A stretch of DNA of 64,000 nucleotides. Source: Ciona savignyi (lineage: Eukaryota > Chordata > Ascidiacea > Phlebobranchia > Cionidae). The stretch is taken from the NCBI GenBank assembly GCA_000149265.1, contig CH003396.1, positions 552,921-616,920 of the forward strand. Direction: 5' to 3'. This document shows positions 12,153-25,768 of this stretch, one piece after another. Position 1 is the first letter of the stretch. Every line of letters begins with the position of its first letter. Both the position numbers and the translations under genes were made by a program. The notes under the pieces are model-generated. The model searched no databases. It was not told the DNA's origin and worked only from the letters and a program-made list of their open reading frames with translations.

Positions 12153-13107
12153 TTTACACAAAACAAGGATAAATGACTAGGTATCTTACACAGGCCTACT
12201 GGGAAGTCCAGTATCCATTAAATACATTAATACCTGTACGGGATACCAAACTACATAAAGTCATAACGTAGAACATCAAAAGGTGTCTTTTACAAGAAGG
12301 AAATACAACCAAAAAATTCCCTCTGTTGAAACTCCGACAAACATCCAAATTCATAGAGGTCCTATATTTAATGTGGTGAACTAAATTCTTGCTTGGAGTG
12401 AAGTTTTTCAACCTGAATAAATTATACCCGGCTAAATATTTAGATGTGTTATTGCGTTGCCTTGATCTGGATCGTTGCAGATTCAAAACGTGTCGCTTGC
12501 TTGTCGCTTGTGTCCATGGGCAAGACAATAAAACTTTCGGTTCTACAAACTTTTGACTAAAAGACGAAACGGCTTTCAATCAAAAGTATATTACACTTTA
12601 TATCGAAGCCATATAGTTATAAATAAACACAAATTTACGGCATTCCACAATAAATATCATTGCACTTCACGTTTTTTCATTGCGGTCTGTTGGTTTTACC
12701 GTGGGAAAACACGTGTCCACAATACGGAAGTATAGTTTTTCCGAATCAGCTGTTTTGATGTGACGTCGCAACTTTGCCGGTAATTTAGTAGTTGGACCGC
12801 TTGCGCGTTGTGCAAAGCGGGACCGGCCGCTTGCTTTCCGTATAAATGGTTGGAGGTTTTCATTGTGGGTTTCCCTCTTCAAGTAGAATACAGTCAAGTC
12901 TATTTCATTGTTGGTCACTAAATAATAATTAATAATATTCTTCCGCCGAATAGTTTGCTAATTTAGTTCGTTTCTTTTAGCGGAAAGGTCGTAGATTCGA
13001 AACTATTTTCTGTCTAGTTAGTTGTTACTTGGGTAACGTACAGTGTATATCTGGATCAACTGAAAATATGTGTTGTAACTAAAACTAAAGTAACGTATCA
13101 ATTTGTC

Positions 13108-13245
13108 CGATCGGTTTGTCTGGTGGTTTATTGCGAAGACTTTCAACTGAATGGTTGCAGATTCGAAATTGGTCGCTAGCTAGTCGGCTGTGTCCTTGGG
13201 CAAGGCACTTAATGGATAGTGCCTAAACCCAGCAGATCAATACTT
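13108..13245 (+). repeat. SINE family A, 5' half
   Basis: Head plus ggctgtgtccttgggcaagg core, truncated at the cccagcagatcaat position and followed at once by a different repeat, which may mark an insertion breakpoint. Confidence 0.75.
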
Positions 13246-13440
13246 AAAGCAGGAAAAGAGAGAACATGCTCACTAAAACTATTCAAACTTATCTTAACCC
13301 TTCTCTAAACACTTAATTTCAACCCAAAACTACCCCATTTTTAAAACTAACTTTCATGCCCTAATCTTCATTTAAATGTGTAGTTTCCCGCTTTCCTTCC
13401 TTTTAGTTTTCCCATTTAAAACATGTTATGTTAAACACAC
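13246..13440. repeat. aaccc-rich dispersed repeat
   Basis: Contains gctcactaaaactatt followed by several taacccn words. The same order is seen at 32205-32405 and 58547-58745 and, reversed, at 26148-26326, so this is a dispersed MITE-like family and not telomeric DNA. Confidence 0.6.
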
Positions 13441-13588
13441 ATCTATCCTATCACAATGACAAAAGTAAAACACTTTCGGGTTAAATTTCATGGTGTTAAA
13501 ACACAAGTGACTAAATCAGTGAAATCCATAATTAATTATTATAATATTTGGTTGCACTTTCAGAATCTAAGGTAGCGTTTGTTGTAAT

Positions 13589-16500
13589 ATGTTGGGGTCA
13601 AGAGGAATATTTTTGACTGCGACGAGTGTTTTGTTGGTAAGTTAAAAGTGTTTTTCCACCCAATTTAGCTTGAAAGGTCACTAACTCGTCTGAGAAGTAT
13701 GGCAATGACGTGTGTTAGAACTATTTGCCACCTATGTTTTGGTTGTGGTCACTGACATTAGCATACATGATAACCCACCCTCCATTTTACAATCCACTTT
13801 ATAATATTATATAAAGATTAAGTTTGATTTAACAACTCATCTTTCAGGTTTTGGCTATCCAAACAGTGGAAAGCAAGAAAAATGCTGAACTTTCGAAATT
13901 TGTACAAGAAATTGACAATGCAAAAGCTTTTAAAAAGCTTCTGAGAACCAAAACAAATGTACTTGTTCTATTTGCAGAATCAGGTATGATTTACACTGAA
14001 TTTGCTTGTAGAATCCAAGTTTCGGAGTACTATGTGTTCTGATTATTATTTGCGATTTTACTATATTCTAAGTACCGGTATTTGAGATTTTACAGTATTG
14101 TGAACATTTGTTTTATATAAAATGTTAAAACAGGATATTTGATGCACAGTGCACAGCTTAAAAATACAGGGCACATTTAACATGAATGTTATTGGAATAT
14201 CCTATGTGCACTGGGTGTTAGAGCTATTATAGTTTTTGCATTTAATAAACAATAGAAAATGCATTAAATTTTATTCAACATAATTGCTTAAAGTGTTTTC
14301 CCATTTGTAAATGTAACCCAGTAGTGGGTTTAAACCCAAAACCTCACCATCACTTAGACTACATACGAGCTAACTTGCAGGGAATAAGATGTGGTAGGCC
14401 TCTTTTTCACTGTCAGATAAAATAAGTTGTCTAAATTTATTATTTCCACAGAGAGTGCAGCTTCAAAGAGTTTCGATGTGTTTGGAGAGACCGGCAAGAA
14501 ATCAAAGGGAACAGCAACATTGGCTTGGGTGAACTGCGCAGATAAAGAGGGGAAAAAGGTGATTTAAATTTTTTTATATATCCAACATTAATTATCAAAG
14601 CCAGGGCCCACAAGTAATACTCCTTTTTTATGTCTACTCTGTGTAATTATTCGTGTGACACACGTGGCCTAAGTAAAAATTTACTCCCGCATATAAAACA
14701 CCAGTTAGCAGTTAGCGCTTACCGCGACTGTTTTCTATTCTACCAGAGTTTACCCTTTTTATTATACATACGGCACACCCAAATACTGTAGTATGCAGCA
14801 TAATAAAGATTGTTATAATACAATATTTAAACAGTTGTTATGCATTACAAACTATAGTTGCCAGCCTTGTTTAACTCCCGTTACTCGTGTGACGATTTAC
14901 TCGCGTAAGACTTCACACGCAAGTCCTATTTGCCCGATGGATTTTTGGCCCTGAAAGCGGTTCAGTGATTATAATATGTGCATAAACAAGCCATATTTCT
15001 AGTTGGACAGAAAAATCACCAAAGCAATTTTTTGAAATCACGTTATATGATCCTATAAGGTTGGTTTAAAGAAATAAAAAATCTTCCCAGTACCGTTGGT
15101 TCAAAGGCCGGTCTAGATAAAAAAAATTACTATCATTAATAAGTATTTCTTTCAATTTTGTATGTCTTGTGGTTTTAGGTAGCATTGCATCATTGAAATG
15201 GATACTGCTTTTTAATAATCTACATTGCTGTTGTGTTGATACAACACATCTTTTATCTATGTTCAACCAAAGAGATGCGGATGGTTAAAACTAATTAATC
15301 CTCTGACATGACCTTCTGTTATTTTTAAATTTTAACTGTTAACGAAAGTACCTTAACTTACATTTTCTTTAAATATTAGTAAGATAATTTCTTTTGAATA
15401 TGAAATAATTCTAAAATGCAAACTTCAATCAAATAGATAGTATTTATATACAATTGGATAATAGTCACATGTAATTAGATAGTAGTTACATACAATTAAA
15501 TTAACAATTACATAAGGTGATCATAATATATAAAATTACAACTAAACCATCGTTTTCCAACCCCAGCTGTGCAAGAAGCAGAAAGCGAAACCCTCTCCAA
15601 CTGAGATCCAACATTACAAGGACGGAGAATTCAGTTCAATTTATGACAGGAGGTTCTCAGTCAAGGTTTGAACTTAAATTGTGTTTTTTCAGTGTTTGAT
15701 GTTTACGTTCACAATATGCACGAAAATGGATAAAGAACAACACATTAATGTATCATATTTTACGGACCATAAAGCGCACTGTCAATAAATTACTTTATTG
15801 TTTTTTTCATATAGAAGGTGCACTGGGCTAAAAGATGCAACATTTTTTACAGCGGTTTGTTTGTAAAACAGTAATACCTGTATTGGTTTTTGGTGTAGGC
15901 AATAAAATATAAAGCACTACCCCTACCCGATCAATTTATTAGGTGTACCAGCTTATAAGGCACACAAACAAATTCAAGAAAGAGAAAGAAATAAAGTGCG
16001 CTACCGGTATATGGTCTGTAAAATACAGTAATTATTAACATACAATTTAATCAGCACCACACATTCCCATATAAAGAGAAGATTGGCTCGAAATATTACA
16101 AAAACTCACAACGACCTTGAGTAAAACAAATAGCAACCCAGGATATCGCCCCACCCTTTTTAGTAACCCCTTCCCGAACCCAACTAAACCCCTTATGCTC
16201 CCCGCAGTCGTTGCTGGCGTTCCTGAAAGATCCGAAGTCGGATGGTCCTTGGGAGGAAGAGGAGGGAGCACAGGATGTTGTGCATCTTGAATCCGAGAAG
16301 CAACTCAACAAGTTGATAAAGAAGAACAAACCGATGCTCGTTATGTTCTATGCTCCGTGTAAGTATGGGATGACTGTGTGGTGTTTAATTTTAGTACAGA
16401 ATGTTAGTTTAAGAACCTAAATAATTATTTCAAGCAGCTAAACAATGTAAAAGTTTGCTCTTAGCTGGGAGTCCTTTACGTATCATTTTCAATTTCAGAA

Positions 16501-19500
16501 TTATTCAATGATTCATAATTTCGAATTTCCAATTCCTCAAAAGGCAAGAAATAACGTTCTTTGTACTTGTTTGATTTTGAAAAAGATCATTTGTACAAGC
16601 ACATTACAGGGATACAATATTCCCACCACTCAAAAAACTGTTGTTATGCATATTGGGCTATACACAGAAAATATTAAACTTGGAGAAAATGATTAAAATG
16701 CAATAAGCAATTTATGAAATGTCTCTATGAAAAGGATAGATGAGAATAATTAGTCTGACTTCATGTTTTTTGCTAAGGCTATCAAACAACTTCATACATT
16801 AAACTTTAAAGGATATTTTTATTGAAAATTTGCATTATTTTGGTAAACCTTGTACACTGCAAGGAATTTAAGTTAAGAATGGCTTACAAGGTTAAAAGAA
16901 TGGCTTACAATGTACTTTAATAGATTAATGTTGACTAAAATATGCCCTGGTACAGTGTACAATGCACTTTCATTTTTAAAAGTTGCAGTCTCGCAAATCT
17001 TGTTGAAATGCGTAATTAGTCACTTACCTTTCTTTTGTAACTCATAATTTGCTTTGTAACTACAATTGCCCTTATTAGAACGTCATGAAACTATTGTATA
17101 CAATGTATTATTATTACTCTTTCGTTTACTTAAAATAATCCCAAAATGCCCTGTGGCCGTTTTTCGGTATATTAGTTGGACATTACAAGGTAATAATGTA
17201 CCGGTCTGGTACTTCTAAATCGATATCAATTTTAACCAATTTGTAATTTGTAGCTTAAGACTCTCTTATCCACTTCAATTACAGGGTGCGGGTATTGCAA
17301 GAGGTTTAAACCGGTGTTTTCTGAAGCAGCTACAGAACTGAAAGGAGAAGTTGTAAGTCATGTAGCATTATAGGTGGCTGTCGAGGGATCATAACGATTT
17401 AGGCATAAGTGTTCTGGTTAATTGATTAGGAAGCCTTATTACCCTTCTCGTGTCTCATAATGGTATTCCATTGGTTATGTAGAATTAGGTGGAGATTATT
17501 TTTGCTCTAAAATTGATTTTTGAAGTCAAAAACTATAAAAAACCACTTCTATCATTCTGAATTTTAAGAAAACAATAAGTCCTGTCCCATAATAGTATTC
17601 TAGACGCAATTTTAAAAGTTACAACACAAAAACAGTTACATTTTACACAGATCCTGGCTGGATTAGATGCTGAAGGTAATAAGGATGCACAATCTATTCG
17701 ACAAACTTATAATATTACCGGCTTTCCAAAGACCCTCTATTTTGAGTGAGTGCAATTGTCATTTATGAGTTACATTTACCCAACTTATTATTGCAATTTT
17801 ACCGTCAATATTTTGTCCATGTTTGACTGATCATAAGTGTCCATGTAGCATTTTTAAATTATTTTTTCACATTTTATATCTGTTTATTCATCTTGTTTTT
17901 AGTGATTTTTTTATTTTACAGACAATTTGTTTTAATTGTTTTTTTCCACTTTGGATTGTAAGTGATTATGTAGCACTGCTTCTGATTTTTTCCATCATTT
18001 TTATAACTTTTGTAAATTTTAACCCCTTTTTTAGTCATTTCTACAGACAAATTTTTGTATCCACATTTACATTTGAAGTGTCCACACAGCATTACTACCA
18101 TGCTACCCTTATTGTCCAGCACACTGTGTGTTAGTTATGATATTTTCCTTAAAACTTATCCCAACTTTGATGCAAACCACATGATCTGACTCACGCTTCC
18201 ATACGCAGCAAAGGCAAACGGCAGTTCGAATATTCCGGAGGGCATACTAAACAGGAAGTGGTAGACTGGCTCAACGAGTAAGTAGACAACTAGCAAGTTC
18301 TGTCGGATTTACTTTATTTTACTTTTGCTCTATTAAATTCTTCTGGCTTTACTAAAACACTTTACCTATTTATTTTGTCTTTTTAATACACAATATATAG
18401 CCTTTTTAATATTTTTTTTATTTAATACACATTTTAATACAGAGGCGACATGCCACTACATAAAACCTATTGGTGATTCAGTGTCGTGTTATCTAATATC
18501 TACGTAGAAACACTAATCTTTTCTTTTATCTGTATTTGACAATTTTTTGGGGGAGCTCAAAACTAGAACTATGAAGTGCAAAACTAGACAGATATTTACA
18601 TATTTACAATTTTTAGACAAACATTCTAAAACAAAAAAAAAGGTACTAAAACATGACCAGATGAGGTATTTTTCTGAAGGCATTTTGACTGGCCCGCAGA
18701 CTGTAGCTAACCATACCCGGTACTAAAGATATTGAATACTATTCATGTAATAATATGGCCCACCAAGAACTTCATTACCCACATCTGGCCCACTGACTAG
18801 AGAAGTTGCCCACTCCTGAACTAACCCAAATAAGAAGTAAAACAATATAATTCATGGTAAAGTAAGGAAAAAGCAAGACAAAGCATTAATCCAAAAAAGT
18901 GTTATTTGGAGTATTTATATTTCTTGAATTAAAAATTCAGACAAATTACCATTTAAAATAAACCAAAATGTCATTGTATAAAAATCACCAACACACACCA
19001 TTTCCTGCACCAGTCCACAGGAACCAAAACCCAAGGAACCAGAGCCGAGTTGGGCGGATGGGGACACCGATGTCATCCACCTCACCGATGCAACTTTCGA
19101 TCCATTCATTCAGGAGAATAAGAAGGTCATGGTGTTCTTCTATGCTCCGAGTAAGATTAAAAAACACATTTTTGTTAAAAACAACAAAAACTCAGAAATT
19201 TTTATAAATCTCATAAATTTTTTTTCACCAATTCCGTCCAGTTTTTTTTACATTTTTGGTCATTTTTTTGGAAAATATCGTCATAGCTTAAAATGAGTTG
19301 TGATGTGTAAATGTCTGGCCGAATAGCTTGGTGGTTTATCGTTTTTTAGCAGAAAGACTTCAGGTTCAAAACTGCTCGTAGACTGTGTACTTGGGAAGAG
19401 CATAAACGGATTTTACATGAGCCCAGTGGATTTATGGGTTCTACCAAAACTGAAAAACATTTTATTCATACACAACATACTGCAATACCCCCAGTATTCC

Positions 19501-22500
19501 CATGATGAGCAAATAATCTGACAATATTACCTCTGAATATCCTATCCACATCTTAATGACTTCATTAGACAACATTGCTATAAGAACCGAATCCATACCC
19601 TGCCCAACCGCTCTATATAGCCGGGCGAAAGCTCCCCAATAATAATTGATTATTCTCCAGGGTGTTTTTTACTTGACAACATTGCTATAAGAACTGAAGC
19701 TCTATATAGCCAAATAAAAACTCCTCATTAATTTGTTTATTGCCCAGGGTGTGGTCACTGCAAGAATTTGAAGCCGGAATGGGAACAAGCGGCCTCTATT
19801 CTCAAGGATGAAGAAGCGGCTGAAAAGCTCACAGCGGTTGACGCAACTCAGTTTAAAGAACTCGGAAATCGATACAAGGTGAGCCACATCCTTTCCCCCC
19901 ATCACTCCACCACTCTGTCAAACTGTTAGGACTTATGTCTCCAACCTTTCCTCACACTATTAGGGGTTATGTCTTTATCCACCACTAACCTTATTTGGGG
20001 TCATGTCTTTTTGACTTTTTATTGGGGTATTTACGTAAACATATTTGGAAAATTCCTTGTATTAAGAAAAAAATAGGCATAAATGTGTATGTTTTTTGAG
20101 TTTATTCTTATTAGGATAAACAACCATTTGTTTAGTCTAAAAAGACCCATCTTTTATTAAAATATAAATAATCAAATGAGCTGCATTTCAAAGTGATACA
20201 ACATAAAATTTAATTTCTTTTCCGGGGTAATGCTTCAACTTTATCGCATTTAATGCTCAAAAACGCACCACAAAATAGCATCATGTATTTCATCCAGGTC
20301 ACCGGATACCCAACCGTGATATACTTTGAAGATGGGGAACAGAAATATGACGCGTCCTCTGCNNNNNNNNNNNNNNNNNNNNNNNNNNNNNNNNNNNNNN
20401 NNNNNNNNNNNNNNNNNNNNNNNNNNNNNNNNNNNNNNNNNNNNNNNNNNNNNNNNNNNNNNNNNNNNNNNNNNNNNNNNNNNNNNNNNNNNNNNNNNNN
20501 NNNNNNNNNNNNNNNNNNNNNNNNNNNNNNNNNNNNNNNNNNNNNNNNNNNNNNNNNNNNNNNNNNNNNNNNNNNNNNNNNNNNNNNNNNNNNNNNNNNN
20601 NNNNNNNNNNNNNNNNNNNNNNNNNNNNNNNNNNNNNNNNNNNNNNNNNNNNNNNNNNNNNNNNNNNNNNNNNNNNNNNNNNNNNNNNNNNNNNNNNNNN
20701 NNNNNNNNNNNNNNNNNNNNNNNNNNNNNNNNNNNNNNNNNNNNNNNNNNNNNNNNNNNNNNNNNNNNNNNNNNNNNNNNNNNNNNNNNNNNNNNNNNNN
20801 NNNNNNNNNNNNNNNNNNNNNNNNNNNNNNNNNNNNNNNNNNNNNNNNNNNNNNNNNNNNNNNNNNNNNNNNNNNNNNNNNNNNNNNNNNNNNNNNNNNN
20901 NNNNNNNNNNNNNNNNNNNNNNNNNNNNNNNNNNNNNNNNNNNNNNNNNNNNNNNNNNNNNNNNNNNNNNNNNNNNNNNNNNNNNTTTGGCAATCATTTT
21001 AGCAGTAATATTAAACAATCTTCTTAACAGTGATATTAAGACAAAAAATATATATATATAAAAAAATATAAATGTTTTTTTATGCAGTGTTAGTAAAGAA
21101 CTGTGCAGACTACCACTGGCAATGTTTCTGTTTACTACTTTTGTTTTACTGAGTTTACATCCGATAATGGACCTATCACTGAGACCGTTATAGCAATCGG
21201 TGTTACTATTCGGCAACATAACAGTACTAATTTACACAAATTTTATCCTACAGATTTTACACAGTACATACTCCGAAAGAAATACTTTATTTCATATACC
21301 AGGCTATGAAAATATTTGTATTAACCTCAACATATTCATGATAATATTTAAACTTTGGTAAGTTAGGATAGTGTTTGTTGACCAGCTATTTAATTATCCC
21401 AAATTAAATGTCAGTTATCTTTTTGTTTTTAGGGTGTTGTTCATACTATTTCTGCCCATTAAAAAGTTGTATTAAAATCTTTCTGGTTTAGGTTATAATT
21501 TTCATTCATTTTATATTCAATGAGTTGCTTGTTATAATTAAGTAGAGACACTTAATAGCCACTTGTATCAGGATGTTATGTTGTAATTCATTTCAACAGC
21601 TCACTTAACTGATATTGATTAGTACTTCTGTAAATAAGTGGCGCAGAAGTACATATTGAACTCAGGATAAAATTTTCTGGCCTAGCTGCTTATGATTAGA
21701 AGTTTGAAAGATTAAAAGCGAATATTTGATTTGTTTAATCTGAAATGCGGCTATAGGCCAAAAACGATGGCTGCCAGGGTTTCTTTATCTTTGATATTGG
21801 AATCCTTTTACCCTTGAATGTAGATTTCAACCCTGCTTAACATAACTAAAACATTAGAGCTTGGTGTAATTACGAAATTACATTCAGTTACGTAATTATG
21901 GACGTCGGAATTACGTTACGGACATCAAATCAAAATTACGTATTTATACATATTCTGTCCGTAATTATTTCCGATACATATACAAAAATATACCGAATTA
22001 TATACAAAAACAGTCTTAGCAACGAACCCTAAAAAAATAACTTACCCTTTATCCATCCCTTTTAGCCCCAAGCAACCCCCAGAAATGGGCCTACCAGCTT
22101 TGATGAGATAATAAAAAAACTAACTTACCCCCTTATCCACTCCTTTTAGCCCCAAACCACCCCCAGAAAGGGGCTTACCGCCTCTGATTAGATAATAAAA
22201 TAACAACGCACTCTTTATCCACCCTTTTAGCCCCAAGCCACCCCCACCCCCCGAAAAAGAGTGGACGGAAGTCGAAAGTGACGTCGTGCACTTGGGTGAC
22301 GATTCGTTCAAATCCACTGTCAAAAAGAAGAAACATGCTATTGTTATGTTCTATGCTCCGTGTAAGTACGGGATGACTGTGTGGTCCTTTATGTCAGTAC
22401 ATGAAGCTAAGCACCGATATACTATTAAGTGATATCTATAGCTGGGTATTTCCCTATTTTGTTTAATTTTATTTAGCTAGAATGATTTTAAAATCATTTA

Positions 22501-24321
22501 TTTCCGATTATTCTGAAATCTTTAACTATCTATGTGATTAATATTTATAAATGTATATATGTAGTTATACTCGCACCTATTTGTGTACATTTGTTTTTAT
22601 ATATTAATATATATATAATTTAATGCATAGGTAATGTGAAAACCCTTCAACAACATTGATTGTTAGTTATCTTGGATATAAAATAGGAAAAAATGAGGTA
22701 TTTGTCAAATATTATATCCTTACCAGTGTATCATACAATTCATGTTTTTCACAAACTTTTTTTTTGTAATTACATCCCCTTTTTCTTGTTGAAATGACTC
22801 TGTATCCCCAGGGTGTGGTCACTGCAAGAAAGCAAAGCCCGAATACCAGAATGCAGCTGCGCAGTTCGCAGATGATAAAAAGGTGAGGGAGGTCGTTGTG
22901 GTTTATCCTGGCGGATGGGGAGTGTGGATCTTACAAGCAGTCTTTCAATGATTTAGCATTCGTTAACTATATTTTTGTTACTAATGAAACAAAAACTGTA
23001 GCAATTTTTATCATTTTCATCATTTCACTTCAATATCAATGCACTGAAAAAATCAATAAATTTAAGTATCCTATTGTGGGTAGAACCTTGCGTTAACAGT
23101 TGGTTAATACTACCATAAATGGCCTGATTCCTTAACTAACTGATGCCCATAATCTATCTAAAGTATACAATTTACGCTGTTAAATTCTAACCTACGGAAA
23201 GAAAATATATTTTTTTCCAATATTCTGTGAAGTAAGAATTTAAGCCTTATATCATTTAATCCTGCACGAATGTGCCACTGTGCACCCATAAACCACTGAC
23301 GAACAATACCCCATGTTTTCACACATGATGTGCCACCCCCTTCCCCCTTTCCTACTAACAATACCCCATCCACAGGTTGTGTTCGGGGCTGTTGATTGCA
23401 CCAAGAATCCGAAAACTTGCGAAACATACGACGTGAAGGGCTACCCCACCATCTACTACATGTCGTATGGGAAGAATGAGCAGAAATACCAAAGTGGAAG
23501 AGAGGTTCGTATTCAATACATGAAGTAAAAGTTTATAAAGGATGTTTTGAGCTTTAGGCTTCAAAGGCATAAGGGGTAGTTTTAAATAGTGGTGGTGGGT
23601 TTGTGGGGTTGTGGTTCTTTCTTTCAAAAGAAACCTGCATAGGATTGTTACTTACTTGTTCTTTTTTGATTTTTTTTTTATAAATTTAAAGATAATTTCC
23701 TGGATGCACTATTCAAAGCGTATTTGATAGGATATTCATGTTTATCTCTTTGAATGGGAAAACACAATGGGTATTATCACACGGGTCATTGTCAGACTAT
23801 CTCAGAATATAGAGCAACGTTATCACACCTGTAATTGTCTGATTACCTTGCAGCTACTGTCGGACTACCGATACTGTTGCTATGTGTTGTATTTATGAGC
23901 TGTTTCTTTCAGTTTTTGCGAAATCCATTAATCCATAGAGTTCCTACAATGTCCTCTAAGTATCTATTAAACATGCAACGTCAGACCTTATGTCTACAGT
24001 CGGATAACTGAAGCTATTTCAGTGTGTTGCGTATGATTGAGACGATTCTTCAATTTTTGTAAAACCTATTAATCCACTGTGGCTATTATCCAGGTAACTG
24101 TTTAGTGGTGTTAGAGAATTTCCTTATTAGATTACCCGTAGCTCAACTGTAGTTCTAACAAAAAATATTTTATTTTTTGTTTTTCACGCGTGCGTCTTCT
24201 ACCTATCCACCCAACTCCCTTCTCTTGTGATGTCATACCTTTGCTTGTGATGTCATAAAAGGAAGCGGATTTCGTCAAGTTCATGTCGGACATCGCCGCG
24301 GGAGCAAAGACCGAGCTTTAA
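13589..24321 (+). CDS. PDIA5: Protein disulfide isomerase A5 homologue (short form, KTEL end)
   Basis: Exons: 13589-13636, 13848-13983, 14452-14558, 15567-15665, 16208-16358, 17285-17352, 17651-17745, 18209-18277, 19014-19150, 19748-19878, 20298 into the gap, 22231-22361, 22812-22882, 23376-23504, 24262-24321; all phases fit. It would catalyse disulfide formation and isomerisation in the ER. Residues 1-24 are a signal peptide. An N-terminal thioredoxin-fold domain without CxxC (HYKDGEF) follows. Then come modules with WCGYC (Cys182/Cys185), RCGHC (Cys305/Cys308) and WCGHC, each with a cis-Pro (GFPK, GYPT, GYPT). The visible part is 499 codons including stop; about 12 residues are lost in the gap. 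Human PDIA5 is 519 residues with CxxC pairs at, as I recall, the same numbers. KTEL is an ER-retrieval signal. An acceptor lies 15 bases upstream of the ATG, compatible with a 5' UTR intron or spliced-leader addition. Oddities are the Trp-to-Arg change before CGHC and weak donors (gtttga, gttcgt). In the long form the last exon is skipped. Confidence 0.92.
19317..19545 (+). repeat. SINE family A, degenerate forward copy
   Basis: Old copy in the intron between the two RCGHC exons; the head and the cacaacatactgcaatac core are recognisable but the tail is eroded. Confidence 0.6.
20363..20985. other. Assembly gap (Ns)
   Basis: A run of 623 Ns starts inside the PDI exon that opens at 20298, after the codons for YDASS. 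By comparison with the sister modules about 12 residues and a donor of phase 2 are hidden. ORFs reported across the Ns are meaningless. Confidence 1.
22038..22257 (+). repeat. Tandem triplication of a splice-acceptor segment
   Basis: Three copies of an 81-84-base unit, each with a pyrimidine tract, tttag and a ccccaa...ccaccccc exon-start-like stretch. Acceptor AGs are at about 22064-22065, 22148-22149 and 22229-22230. Only the third leads into the real PDI exon (22231); after the first two, donor-like or non-coding sequence follows. Confidence 0.85.
23728..24095 (-). repeat. SINE family A fragments, degenerate
   Basis: Two overlapping decayed reverse copies in the intron before the KTEL exon; words ggatattcatgtttatctc and cactgtagttctaac-like junctions mark the ends approximately. 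Confidence 0.55.
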
Positions 24322-25768
24322 CTGCATTATGACATCATAGAGCCCATTGTCATGTAGAACAATAGCATTTGCAATAATTTTTTTCTGTTTTACACCAAAC
24401 CAAAAGACGATGAAAAAACTTGGAAAAAAAATTTATGAGGCGTTAGATGATACTGATGCAAGTAAAAGTGACAAATTTTTTTAGATCGCACTTATGTACC
24501 TATTACTTGAAGCATTTTTGCTAGGAAATTTTGCTACATTTCAATATATCCTTGTTAAATATTAGTTTATCAAAATTTTCACTGCATTTTTAAATTGCAT
24601 TATGAAAACTGTTATAAAACTTTACAATAATAATTATTTGCTTTTAATTGTTGATCTTAAACTGCGGAAATTCATTCTGAATGTTATATATATATTGCTA
24701 ATTTGGTTTAAACCTATAAAAAGTGCGACTTAAAAGTATGGAGCCAGAATATCAGTTATCCAATCGTATTTATTTGTACAGAATCTCGCTTTAGGGAATT
24801 TCCCATAGTACACTTAATGCTCAAATGGCTTTCACCAATTAAATAAAATTGTATAAAAAAGTTTCATTTTATTTTTACCGTAATTTTTTTTTGAGAATTG
24901 AATCTGACCGTTGCACTAAACAATCATTAGAGAGTAGATAGGTTTAAAATCGTATGCCTTTACCAAACTCCAGTGGTTTTGTAATGTGTATTTCCATGTG
25001 CCATACTCTAAACTACATCTGTATAATTTTTAATTGTCGAATTCTCAAGCAAGTCTTTTGTACCTCACATAATTTTTTTTTTCCAAATTGCCTAAATTCT
25101 AATTTCAACGTAGTTTTTGACCTATTTTTCCAACCGTATTCATTTGATTAAGAAAATATAATTATTCCAGTAAATACAAGTTATTCGAGAGTAGTTTGAT
25201 GGAAATATGTTGAAATAGAGTAGTGGGTAATGGAAAATAAATAAAAAAAATTTCTTATTATAGTCCTTGTGTTGTCTTACCTATAGGTTGTGTGTATTTA
25301 ACATACTTCTTTGAAAATATAATTTGGCTTTAAAATTAAGTAGTCAATTGGGATAGGTGAAAGAAAAAATGTAGCGAATAAACAAAAAATGTTGAAAATG
25401 AGTTGACTCATACAAAATCAGATTTTTGTACAAATTAGTTGGTGTTAGTTTAGAATTAGTGTTATTTTAATTACTGAATTGGTTTTATTTTAGCATAGAT
25501 TATTAATAGTTTTTTTTAATTTGTGTTATTGATATACAGCATAGCAACAATTATCACTAATAAAAACTTTTTTGTTCAGATTAGTTTTCATAATTTTTGA
25601 CTAATTGTCAGTTTACTCTAATTTTTATGTGAGTTTAATAAATATTCTAGTTCCTCAATTATAATTTTTTCCTATTTTTAATAATTACTTTTTTTCCTAT
25701 TTCAGTTTTTTATAAATTTTAATTTTTTTTTGTATAATCGTTATTTTCTTTTTATGTTTAATTTTCAG
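24322..25768 (+). other. 3' UTR of the short PDI form / intron of the long form
   Basis: Very AT-rich, without exon-like sequence. An AATAAA at 24842-24847, about 520 bases after the KTEL stop, is a plausible polyadenylation signal for the short form. The 3' edge is a good acceptor (ttttcag) for the exon at 25769. Confidence 0.65.

Larger units (their letters stand above)
12153..13588. other. Divergent intergenic region, OMA1 / PDI
   Basis: A 1.4-kb spacer between the OMA1 start (minus) and the PDI start (plus), so promoters of both must lie here. It contains a SINE head fragment (13108-13245) and a MITE-like stretch rich in aaccc words (13246-13440). I see no TATA box that can be assigned with confidence. 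Confidence 0.7.

Noticed and set aside
20250..21219. ORFs of 233-306 codons over 20250-21219 on both strands
   Set aside because: They consist almost wholly of Ns from the assembly gap.
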